Origin: Anaerolineae bacterium
Lineage (GTDB): Bacteria; Chloroflexota; Anaerolineae; Caldilineales; Caldilineaceae
Assembly: GCA_030432295.1 (NCBI GenBank)
Contig: JAUIHI010000001.1
Location: 1 to 64,000 of the forward strand
Length of the DNA: 64,000 nucleotides
Direction: 5' to 3'
Part shown: positions 15,033 through 21,859 of the stretch, piece by piece
Layout of the letters: each line of letters begins with the position of its first letter
How positions within the stretch are numbered: the stretch's first letter is position 1
Position numbers and translations under genes: made by a program
Notes under the pieces: model-generated
What the model saw: the letters and a program-made list of their open reading frames with translations, nothing else
Told to the model about the DNA's origin: nothing
The model's database searches: none

Positions 15033-16244
15033 TTACGAATAGTACAGCAAAATTCCCCCCACCCGCTCGGCCCAATTGCCTGTCGCGGTCCAGCCGACGA
15101 TCTGGGAGCGCAGATTGTCCAGTTGCGCGCTCAGGGCCTCCCGGATGTGGAGTTGACCGATCAGCCGGTCGAAGTGGCCGAAGCCGGGTGCGTTGGCCGC
15201 GGTGGGATAGGGCAGCCAGCCAAATTCCTCCCGGTGCAGATCGATAACCTCTGACAGCAGGAGCAGACCCGCCTGCACAGGCCGCGCCCGCTCCGGCTCC
15301 ACGCCGTGCAGCATCACCCCGTAGCAGAGTTCACCCGCATATTTGCCATTGTTCGGTGTAAACTGCACTGGTCGGGCCACAATCCCCGGCACTGCCTGGG
15401 CATTGAAGCCGTCAGCCACGGCCAGGCCATCCATCCAGGGCGCGCCCACCTGCTGAAAGGGGTTGGCCGTCCCCCGCCCTTCGCTCACATTCGTCCCCTC
15501 AAAAAGACAGGTTCCCGGATAGACCAGCGCTGCCTCGTAGGAGGGCATAGAGGGCGACATCGGCACAAAGGGGTTGCCTGTGGCCGGCCAGTGATCCTTG
15601 CGTAGCCAGCCCGCCATCTTCACAACCATCAATTCCAAAGAAAGCTGCTTCTCTTTGTGCCAGAGCCGGGCCAGTTCTCCCGCGGTCAGGCAGTGGCGGA
15701 TGGGGATGTCCCAGCGCCCGACAAAGGTGGATATCTGGGCCTCGTCCAGCATCGGCCCTTCGGCATCGGCCAGATAGCCGCCCAGGGGATTGGGCCGGTC
15801 CAAAATCCAGAGGGGCAGGCCCGCGTCCGCGCAGGCTTCCATCACGTGGGAGAGGGTCCAGATGTACGTGTAAAAGCGTGCGCCCACATCGGGAATGTCG
15901 AAGAGGAGCAGGTCCAGCCCGGCCAGTTGCTCGGCGCTGGGCCGAAAGGAGGCGCCGTAGAGGCTGTGGACAGGCAGACCGGTGAGGGGATCGAAGCCGT
16001 GACCGATCTCCGCCCCGTCTGCTGCGGCCGCGCCCAGCCCGTGTTCTGGGGAAAAGAGGGAGACGAGATTGATGCCCGCTTCTTGCAAAGCCAGCCGGGT
16101 GGGGGTGAGCATATGGGTGTATGTGGCGCTGGTGGCCGCGGCGTCGTTGGTCACCAGCCCGACCCGTTTCCCTTGAATCTGGCTTACCATCCCCGCCAGC
16201 AGCATATCGATTCCGTACCGCACGCCGGTTCTTTCAGCAGTCAT
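15033..16244 (-). CDS. DUF1343 protein, exo-beta-N-acetylmuramidase NamZ-like
   Basis: A 403-aa DUF1343 protein. The family was shown to include NamZ, which removes terminal N-acetylmuramic acid from peptidoglycan fragments for cell-wall recycling. Visible family motifs: GKRVGLVTNDAAAT near residue 25, NLVSLFSPEHGLGA near 58, VHSLYG, LDLLLFDIPDVGARFYTYIWTL near 110, ILDRPNPLGG near 145, and FEGTNVSEGRGTANPFQQVGAPW near 250. No signal peptide is seen, so it would act in the cytoplasm or be exported otherwise. ATG 16244 is preceded by AGGAGA. It appears to be transcribed alone. Confidence 0.9.
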   Translation of the reverse strand: MTAERTGVRYGIDMLLAGMVSQIQGKRVGLVTNDAAATSATYTHMLTPTRLALQEAGINLVSLFSPEHGLGAAAADGAEIGHGFDPLTGLPVHSLYGASFRPSAEQLAGLDLLLFDIPDVGARFYTYIWTLSHVMEACADAGLPLWILDRPNPLGGYLADAEGPMLDEAQISTFVGRWDIPIRHCLTAGELARLWHKEKQLSLELMVVKMAGWLRKDHWPATGNPFVPMSPSMPSYEAALVYPGTCLFEGTNVSEGRGTANPFQQVGAPWMDGLAVADGFNAQAVPGIVARPVQFTPNNGKYAGELCYGVMLHGVEPERARPVQAGLLLLSEVIDLHREEFGWLPYPTAANAPGFGHFDRLIGQLHIREALSAQLDNLRSQIVGWTATGNWAERVGGILLYYS

Positions 16245-16297
16245 AATGATTTCTCCTGAATAACTTCCTCGCCGTACTTCAGGCAAGCCCAGTCGTT

Positions 16298-16489
16298 CTA
16301 TTCCTCTGAATTTTGCTTGTTTTGCAAGCTCGATCCGATGGCGGCACCGATTGCAATTCCAATCGCTATTCCCACACCGACATTATCCATTGCTACGCCG
16401 AGGGCTGTTCCCAGGGCAACGCCCATTCCTATACCCAGACCAATCTTATTGGTTGTGGGCTTTTCGTCACTATTTCGATCTGAAGCCAT
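16298..16489 (-). CDS. Small glycine-zipper membrane protein
   Basis: A 63-aa protein with a charged N-terminus (MASDRNSDEKPTTNK), a central hydrophobic stretch of ~38 residues rich in regularly spaced Gly and Ala (GLGIGMGVALGTALGVAMD, then VGVGIAIGIAIGAAIGSSL), and a polar tail. G-x-x-x-G spacing indicates one or two tightly packed membrane helices. I do not recognise a named family; similar small proteins are found in many bacteria. Located 53 bp upstream of the NamZ-like gene on the same strand. Confidence 0.72.
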   Translation of the reverse strand: MASDRNSDEKPTTNKIGLGIGMGVALGTALGVAMDNVGVGIAIGIAIGAAIGSSLQNKQNSEE

Positions 16490-16849
16490 AATAGTCTCTT
16501 TCTCAAATGGATGAGTTGAGTGAAAAAAACCGAGTTTTTTGCGAAAGTGACTGGGTTTCCCAGGCGTGCTTCGGCCTCAAAAACTCGGTTTTTGACCTTT
16601 TTGTAGTGGACTCATTGAGTGCATTGAATTTGGGTCTGCCGCTATTGGATAGAGGCAGACCCCACCTGCAGGGCAGATTCCCATGGGTTTTAGAAAAGAA
16701 CAGCCCGGCTCATAAGAACCGGGCTGATAACACCGAGACAATCTGGAGGGCGGATTGACAGAGTACCGACCAGACTCAGCGTTGGATGGACAGCGTGAAA
16801 CAAGAATTAGCGCCAATCAATCCAATTCACGAAGATCTGCGTCCCGATC
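16490..16849. other. Gene-free stretch with two hairpins
   Basis: A hairpin of the AAACCGAGTTTTT type (16523-16540 with 16579-16593) and a smaller one, CCCGGCTCATAAGAACCGGG near 16708-16727. The latter could terminate transcription. No coding signal. Confidence 0.55.
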
Positions 16850-17233
16850 CTATGCCGCTGCTTTGGCGGCCACACCGTTGCCATTGGCCCCGGCCAGCGC
16901 CTTGTCCTGGTGCTTCTTGCCCTCTTCGATCAGCATTACAGGAATGCCGCCGCGGATGGGATAGCGGTAGCCATTGCGGGGGTTGAGCAGGAATTTGCCC
17001 CCTTCGATCAGCTCCAACTTGCCCTTGTCCTCCGGGTCCACCAGAATCTCTAGAAGTTGCGGGCTGATTTCGCCGCCCAGGGGTGTCTCTTCCAGAGGGG
17101 TGATGGGGGTGTCGGGCAGCACACCCGCGCCCGCACCGGATTTTTGCGCGTCACCGCCCAGCGCGTTCTTTACCACATAGACCACACCGGCCACAAAGCC
17201 GACAAAAAATAGAAATTTCAGAAAACCCTTCAT
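16850..17233 (-). CDS. Membrane-anchored Trm112-like domain protein lacking zinc ligands
   Basis: A 127-aa protein. Residues ~3-23 (GFLKFLFFVGFVAGVVYVV) form a transmembrane anchor. A Pro/Gly-rich linker follows, then a Trm112/UPF0434-like domain at ~55-105: LLEILVDPEDKGKLEL, then NPRNGYRYPIRGGIPVML. In typical Trm112 proteins the first strand reads LVCP-x-C-K-G; here the Cys positions are Asp, so no zinc site is expected. The C-terminus is Ala/Gly-rich. GGGAGGAA precedes ATG 17233. Function unknown; Trm112 proteins usually activate methyltransferases, but none is adjacent. Confidence 0.75.
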   Translation of the reverse strand: MKGFLKFLFFVGFVAGVVYVVKNALGGDAQKSGAGAGVLPDTPITPLEETPLGGEISPQLLEILVDPEDKGKLELIEGGKFLLNPRNGYRYPIRGGIPVMLIEEGKKHQDKALAGANGNGVAAKAAA

Positions 17234-17408
17234 TTTTTCCTCCCAGTGAAATGCACAATCAAAAACCATCTGCCATTTATCATAGCACAGGTGGATTCAG
17301 GCCGAAAAGTGAACTGCAAATCTATTCAAACCACGAAGCCACAAAGAGACGAAGAAAAGATTTTTCGGCGTGGTTCACCTGGGCGGTTCGGCATCTGACC
17401 AATTCGGT

Positions 17409-17481
17409 ACGAGGAGTAGGCACGCCCACGTGCCGGTCACAGTCGAGACAACGCCGCACGTAGGCGTGCTCACTCCTCTCG
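17409..17481. repeat. Long imperfect hairpin (GAGGAGTAGGCACGCC type)
   Basis: CGAGGAGTAGGCACGCCCACGTGC faces GCACGTAGGCGTGCTCACTCCTCTCG. It lies downstream of the NUDIX gene and may terminate it. CACGAAG-type words lie just before it (17332-17360). Confidence 0.55.
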
Positions 17482-17528
17482 TTTCGCAGACATCATTCAA
17501 CGGCGAAATGAACCACGCCGATTTTCCG

Positions 17529-18266
17529 TCACACTTCCGCTGTGACTTCGTGGCTGTGTGGTTTTGTCCCGTCGGGCCGTGTGGCGTCCGCGTGCTGATC
17601 GGTCGCTTCCGGCTGCCAGTCCACCCGGTCGAAGAAGACCGGCGTCGTAGGCTCTTTGTGCCAGGCAAAGGCGTGGCGGATGCGGGTCTGATGGCTGGGC
17701 GTAACCTCGGCCCAGGGCATCTCCGCCTCGGCGAACCAGGCGCAGTCCAGAGTCTCGTGGGTGATCAGCCGTTCGCCGCCGATCGCCCGGCCTGCAAAGA
17801 GCAGGCAGTAGAGGTGGTGGAAGCTGCTGCCGCCGTTATGGCGGTTGTCGAAGATGCCCAGGAAATCAGTTATCTTGGCAATGTAGCCCGTCTCCTCCCA
17901 CGCCTCCCGGGCCGCGCCGATCATCGGCGGCTCGCCCACATCACACGCACCGCCGGGGAAGGCCCACTGGCCGTTGTCTGCCCGGCGAATGAGCAGCAGG
18001 CGGTCGGCGTCGTCAAAGAGTGCCGCGTCTACCACCGCATAGGGCGTCTTGTAGTGCATATCATCCAGAAAGAGCTGGCGCAACTCTGCCGCGTTCTGGC
18101 CGTTCGCCAGACTGGTCAACTCCGCGGACAGGCCAATGATGCGGTGGTAACGCTCGATCTGATAAGGGTCGTCGGTGTAGTGGAGGCCCGCGTTGCTCAG
18201 GGCGCGCAGTTCGCTGGCGATATTCGTCAGCGTCACCGCCAAATCCGGGGTTGGGGTTTCGTTCAC
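17529..18266 (-). CDS. NUDIX hydrolase with N-terminal NUDIX_N_2 domain
   Basis: A 245-aa hydrolase of nucleoside diphosphates linked to another group, probably ADP-ribose or a nucleotide sugar. The first ~65 residues match the helical NUDIX_N_2 region (ASELRALSNAGLHYTDDPYQ, then YHRIIGLSAEL). The Nudix box G-x5-E-x7-REUxEExGU is complete: GACDVGEPPMIGAAREAWEE followed by TGY near residues 120-142. A ~35-residue polar tail rich in His and Asp ends the protein. Start is GTG. It lies 69 bp after the GNAT gene on the same strand, with a 15-bp hairpin between them. Confidence 0.9.
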   Translation of the reverse strand: MNETPTPDLAVTLTNIASELRALSNAGLHYTDDPYQIERYHRIIGLSAELTSLANGQNAAELRQLFLDDMHYKTPYAVVDAALFDDADRLLLIRRADNGQWAFPGGACDVGEPPMIGAAREAWEETGYIAKITDFLGIFDNRHNGGSSFHHLYCLLFAGRAIGGERLITHETLDCAWFAEAEMPWAEVTPSHQTRIRHAFAWHKEPTTPVFFDRVDWQPEATDQHADATRPDGTKPHSHEVTAEV

Positions 18267-18287
18267 AAGCCTGCTCTTTCCGTTTGG

Positions 18288-18321
18288 AGAAGTTCGACTT
18301 TTCAGAAAAAGTCGAACTTCT
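18288..18321. repeat. 15-bp hairpin AGAAGTTCGACTTTT
   Basis: AGAAGTTCGACTTTT (18288-18302) and AAAAGTCGAACTTCT (18307-18321) are exact complements with a 4-base loop. It resembles hairpins at 16523-16593 and 24853-24887 in layout: a CG core flanked by A/T runs. Confidence 0.65.
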
Positions 18322-18335
18322 GACTGTATCCCGTC

Positions 18336-18857
18336 CTATTTCCCCAATTCTTTTTCCATCACCAGCAGACGCACAAGCCGCTGACCCGATTTGGTGCGGC
18401 GGGATTCGCCGGTCAGTTCAAAGCCCAGGCGTTGAAAGAAGCGCAGGGCCGCGGGGTTGAACTGTTCGACAGTCAGCCGGGCCAGGGAGACGCCCGCCTG
18501 TGCGGCCAGCCACTCTTCCAGCAGCGCCCAGGCCGCGGACGCCGCGCCCTGGCGCTGGAAAGGTTCGGCCACCAGTACCATTCCCACGTAGACTGTCCCC
18601 TCTTCCGGCCAATGCATCCGAAAGTCCAACAGGCCGATCAGTTGCGCGCCCGCCGCGGGATCGCCGGGCCGGTTGGGGAGGAGAATGCCCAACGCTGTGC
18701 GCCCGGCTTCTTCCTGCACTGCGGCCAAATCCCGGCCCGCTTGCCCAGCCGGTGCGCCGGGCAGGTGGTACATCGCCCAATAGTCGGGGGTCAGGGCATA
18801 GACCTGTTGCAGGGCTTCTGTATGCAGGTTTGGGTCCAGAGGAATGAGGGAGACCAC
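18336..18857 (-). CDS. GNAT family N-acetyltransferase
   Basis: A 173-aa acetyltransferase. The acetyl-CoA binding segment reads VLVAEPFQRQGAASAAW near residues 94-110, an R/Q-x-x-G-x-(A/G) motif. The end has the typical NPAALRFFQRLGFELTG strand-helix-strand near 133-150. Start is GTG, two bases after the stop of the dynamin-like gene, so they are cotranscribed and probably coupled. Acceptor substrate unknown. Confidence 0.87.
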   Translation of the reverse strand: MVSLIPLDPNLHTEALQQVYALTPDYWAMYHLPGAPAGQAGRDLAAVQEEAGRTALGILLPNRPGDPAAGAQLIGLLDFRMHWPEEGTVYVGMVLVAEPFQRQGAASAAWALLEEWLAAQAGVSLARLTVEQFNPAALRFFQRLGFELTGESRRTKSGQRLVRLLVMEKELGK

Positions 18858-18859
18858 AG

Positions 18860-20647
18860 CTATTCCAACCCCTGCACGTCGTGCTGCAACTGACGCAACT
18901 GCTGTTCGGCGTCGCGCAAAGTGTCGCCCAGAACCGCCAGCTTCTCCCGCTCCACCCGCACAAAGCGGGTGTAGGGGGCGATGGCCTCTTTGATGCGCTG
19001 GACACTCTGGGCCAGCTCCGCCTCGAACTGGCGGGACATAGCGACTTCCAGCCGTTGGCGCAGATCGCCGATGTGGGTACGCATCCCTTCTTTCACCTTC
19101 GAGCGGCGATAGGGCAGCACATACAATCCCAGCGCGGCCACCGCGCCCGCGCCCAGCACGCCGGTCACGTCCAGCAGCGTCGTCTGCAAGACGGCGACCA
19201 GCAGCGCGCCCAGGCCGATGGCCCCGGCCTCTACTGCGGCGGTCTGCACAATCGCCCGCTGCACCTCCTGGGCCAGTTTGGACGCCTCGGCCTCCCGGTC
19301 GTAGGAGTCCACCACCTCCCGCGCGCTGCGCCCCACACTCTTCAGCAGGTTCTGGCGGCTGAACTCAAATTCATTGGAAACTTTGCCCACCATCCGGTTG
19401 GTGTGCTGGCTGGCCCGCTGGTTGATGTAGTCGATGACTCCCTGCCACTGGCGGTAGTCTTTATCGACCATCCAGTCGATCAGTTCGCTCACGTGCTGCT
19501 CAATCTGGCGGCTGGTGTCGGCCAGCACTTTGCGCTCGAACTCGCCCCGCAGCCGCTCGGAGTTGATCAATTCCAGAATCCGGGTGACGCGCAGATTCTC
19601 GTCGAAGAATTTATCGCCCCGCTCGGCCATTTCGTATAGCACGTTGTCCACCCGGTCACTCTGATACTGAAAGTCCCGGCGCATATCGGCCTGATAGGCG
19701 TCCAACTGCTCGTCGATGGTGTCGAGGGTCTGGAAATCGCCTTTGAGAAGATTTTGGCGATCGTCGATGACCTGGCGGTAGCTCTCCACCAGATTGAGGG
19801 CGATGCCCAGGGGATTTTCCAGCTTCAGCCGCACCCGCTCCTGCTTGTCCAGCCGGGCTAGAATGTACTCTTCCAGTGCGCCAAACTGGCTGCGTCCCCA
19901 ACTCTCCTGCGCGGCCAGGGGTGTGCCATTGCTGCGCTCCTGCTGCTTGGATTCCAGGGCCAGCCGCGCGCTGACCGGGAAGATGCGGGGATCGCCGCCC
20001 ACCAGCAGCCGGGCGTTCTCCTCTACAAAGGCCAGCACCTGTCCCCGCTCCAGATCGTTTTGCAGCATATCCATTTTATTGACGACGACGACAATCTTTT
20101 TGCCCCAGCGCCGGATGCGCTCCAAAAAGGCCCGCTCGCTCTCGCTGAAGGGGCGGTCGGCGCTGGTGACAAAGAGGACCAGATCGCTGCGGGGCACGAA
20201 ATGTTCGGTGATCTGCTCGTGGCTGCGGATGACCGCGTTTGTGCCAGGCGTGTCCACCAGATTGACCTCCCGCAGCCATTCCACCGGGAGATGCACCACT
20301 GCCAGATCATCGTGGCTTACGCTTTGGCTCACTTCTTCGCCGTAGCGCACCAGAAAAAGCTGGCTGGTGGTGGGGATCACCCCTTCGGTCAGATAGCGGT
20401 CCCCCATCAGCGCGTTGATCAGCGCGCTCTTGCCCGCATTGAACTCGCCCACTATCACCAGCAGGAACATCTCTTCCAACTGGTCCAGACTATTCTTGAG
20501 CAGGTCCAGGTCTTCATCCCCCGCATCCAGCCGGGTCAGAGCGATTTGCAGAGATTCCAGGACAGCGCGTTCCTGGCGCAGAATTTTGTCTTCTTGGGCG
20601 GAAAGTAAACGTCGCAATCGACTGCCTCGGGGTGAATGTTTCGACAA
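18860..20647 (-). CDS. Bacterial dynamin-like GTPase
   Basis: A 595-aa dynamin-family protein. GTPase motifs: G1 VGEFNAGKSALINAL near residue 62, G2 TTSQ near 92, G3 VNLVDTPGTNA near 133 and G4 VVVNKMDML near 187. A long helical stalk follows, with two adjacent hydrophobic segments near 480-525 (AVEAGAIGLGALLVAVLQTT, then LGAGAVAALGLYVLPY) that would form the membrane paddle, then a helical end. It should bind and remodel membranes. The start is uncertain: TTG 20647 is the only early candidate and has no clear ribosome binding site. GNAT follows by two bases. Confidence 0.88.
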   Translation of the reverse strand: MSKHSPRGSRLRRLLSAQEDKILRQERAVLESLQIALTRLDAGDEDLDLLKNSLDQLEEMFLLVIVGEFNAGKSALINALMGDRYLTEGVIPTTSQLFLVRYGEEVSQSVSHDDLAVVHLPVEWLREVNLVDTPGTNAVIRSHEQITEHFVPRSDLVLFVTSADRPFSESERAFLERIRRWGKKIVVVVNKMDMLQNDLERGQVLAFVEENARLLVGGDPRIFPVSARLALESKQQERSNGTPLAAQESWGRSQFGALEEYILARLDKQERVRLKLENPLGIALNLVESYRQVIDDRQNLLKGDFQTLDTIDEQLDAYQADMRRDFQYQSDRVDNVLYEMAERGDKFFDENLRVTRILELINSERLRGEFERKVLADTSRQIEQHVSELIDWMVDKDYRQWQGVIDYINQRASQHTNRMVGKVSNEFEFSRQNLLKSVGRSAREVVDSYDREAEASKLAQEVQRAIVQTAAVEAGAIGLGALLVAVLQTTLLDVTGVLGAGAVAALGLYVLPYRRSKVKEGMRTHIGDLRQRLEVAMSRQFEAELAQSVQRIKEAIAPYTRFVRVEREKLAVLGDTLRDAEQQLRQLQHDVQGLE

Positions 20648-20715
20648 ATTCTTGAAAATGGAAATCAGGACACGAATTCAAATTGTAGCACAGACCCACA
20701 GTTCCAGCGAAGCGT

Positions 20716-20782
20716 TTGACAGGCGGCAAAACTTCGTGTAACATACACACTATTGGGTGTCTGGTATACATTTTGGTATACA
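20716..20782 (+). promoter_or_regulatory. Promoter and direct repeat before cysteine hydrolase
   Basis: TTGACA (20716-20721), 17 bp, TAACAT (20739-20744). Just after the predicted start point, TGGTATACA occurs twice (20762-20770 and 20774-20782), 12 bases apart and each holding the palindrome GTATAC, a possible repressor site. Confidence 0.6.
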
Positions 20783-20846
20783 CATACGTCCCTGCCACTA
20801 CGCAGCCAGTTTCCGAAAGTTTCTCGCCAAAAGGAGAGCCAGCCCG

Positions 20847-21470
20847 ATGAGCGTCCCATTCATTCCCGGCAAACAGGTGGAAGTCCCGGAAATCAATTTT
20901 CAGTCAGATGTTTCCCTGCCCGCCGACCGGACAGCATTGATTGTTGTGGATATGCAGAACGATTTTGTGAAAGAAGGGGGCACGCTGGTTGTGCCCGACG
21001 CCGGGGCCACCATTCCCAACATCCAGCAGCTATTGACGAACGCACGGCGCACGGGCGTCCACGTGGCCTATACCCAGGACACCCACTTCGACAACGACCC
21101 GGAGTGGGCCATCTGGCCGGAGCATTGCCGCCACGATTCCTGGGGCTGGCAGATTGTGGACGAACTGACTCCCCAGCCCGATGACCTCATCTGCCAGAAG
21201 AGCCGCTACGACGGTTTCTACGGCACCTGGCTGGACCACTTTCTGCGCTCGGTCTGGAAGGTGGAGAATCTGGTGATTGTGGGGACGGTCAGCAGTATCT
21301 GTGTGTTGCACACGGCAGCCTCGGCGGGTCTGCGCTGGTACAATGTGGTTGTGCCTGCCAATGGCACGTCCGCATTGACCGAATTTGATCAGGCCCTGGC
21401 CCTGCGTCAGATTTCCTGGCTCTACACGGGCCAAGTTTGCCGGGATGTGGGGGAGATTCGGTTTGTGTGA
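20847..21470 (+). CDS. Cysteine hydrolase, isochorismatase family
   Basis: A 207-aa member of the isochorismatase-like hydrolases, which include nicotinamidases, N-carbamoyl amidases and ureidoacrylate amidases. The catalytic triad is visible: Asp in ALIVVDMQNDFV near residue 36, Lys in ICQKSRYDGFYGT near 115, and Cys in VGTVSSICVLHTA near 151. ATG 20847 is preceded by AAGGAGAG; a longer reading to 20757 lacks such a site. Transcribed alone from a consensus-like promoter and divergent from the dynamin gene. Substrate not predictable. Confidence 0.9.
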   Translation: MSVPFIPGKQVEVPEINFQSDVSLPADRTALIVVDMQNDFVKEGGTLVVPDAGATIPNIQQLLTNARRTGVHVAYTQDTHFDNDPEWAIWPEHCRHDSWGWQIVDELTPQPDDLICQKSRYDGFYGTWLDHFLRSVWKVENLVIVGTVSSICVLHTAASAGLRWYNVVVPANGTSALTEFDQALALRQISWLYTGQVCRDVGEIRFV

Positions 21471-21511
21471 AATAACCGGTAAGGCTACTTCGAAAATTAA
21501 GCTACCCAACG

Positions 21512-21591
21512 AAAGTCCCCGGCACTTTCTGTCCAAGCGAGTCCATACACCACACTCACTCCGTTGTTGTGCGTGAAGTGCCGGGGACTTT
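21512..21591. mobile_element. Small 80-bp element with 16-bp terminal inverted repeats
   Basis: AAAGTCCCCGGCACTT (21512-21527) is exactly complementary to 21576-21591. The interior has no coding capacity. A single copy of the same end occurs at 7408-7424. This layout fits a MITE or a REP-type palindromic element; no target duplication was identified. Confidence 0.55.
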
Positions 21592-21654
21592 TGGATGCTT
21601 ATTTTCGTGAAGTCACCTAAACAGTTCTTTATGATCGCTGTCTGCCCTTTTTCT

Positions 21655-21683
21655 TTGACAACTTCTCCTATTCCGGGTATATT
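21655..21683 (+). promoter_or_regulatory. Consensus promoter of tRNA-Val
   Basis: TTGACA (21655-21660), 17-bp spacer, TATATT (21678-21683). The start point would be about 21690, 14 nt before the mature tRNA. Confidence 0.75.
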
Positions 21684-21703
21684 TACCTTCGCTCGTCTGT
21701 AGC

Positions 21704-21777
21704 GGGCGAATAGCTCAGTTGGTTAGAGCACCTCCCTTACAAGGAGGGGGTCGGGGGTTCGAGTCCCTCTTCGCCCA
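21704..21777 (+). tRNA. tRNA-Val (anticodon UAC)
   Basis: All four stems pair: acceptor GGGCGAA with TTCGCCC, D-stem GCTC/GAGC, anticodon stem CCTCC/GGAGG around loop CTTACAA (anticodon TAC at 21738-21740), and T-stem GGGGG/CCCTC around TTCGAGT. Discriminator base is A at 21777 and no CCA is encoded. It reads GUA codons. Confidence 0.97.
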
Positions 21778-21789
21778 CACAATTGAGAA

Positions 21790-21837
21790 GACACAAAAAA
21801 GTCGTGGGCTGCTTGCAGCCCACGACTTTTTTGTGTC
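21790..21837. terminator. Bidirectional terminator between tRNA-Val and uvrA
   Basis: A perfect 23-bp stem (21790-21812 with 21815-21837) and 2-base loop. A-runs and T-runs lie within the stem so both strands give a GC hairpin followed by U residues, fitting convergent transcription of the tRNA and uvrA. Confidence 0.88.
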
Positions 21838-21859
21838 TATCAGGGTTCATCAGAGTTCA

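Noticed and set aside
17529-18266. NUDIX gene considered as a third member of the dynamin-GNAT operon
   Set aside because: A 15-bp hairpin and 69-bp gap lie between, and there is no functional link, so cotranscription is not supported.
21704-21777. tRNA-Val considered as an integration site of a genomic island
   Set aside because: No integrase and no repeated copy of the tRNA 3' end was found nearby.
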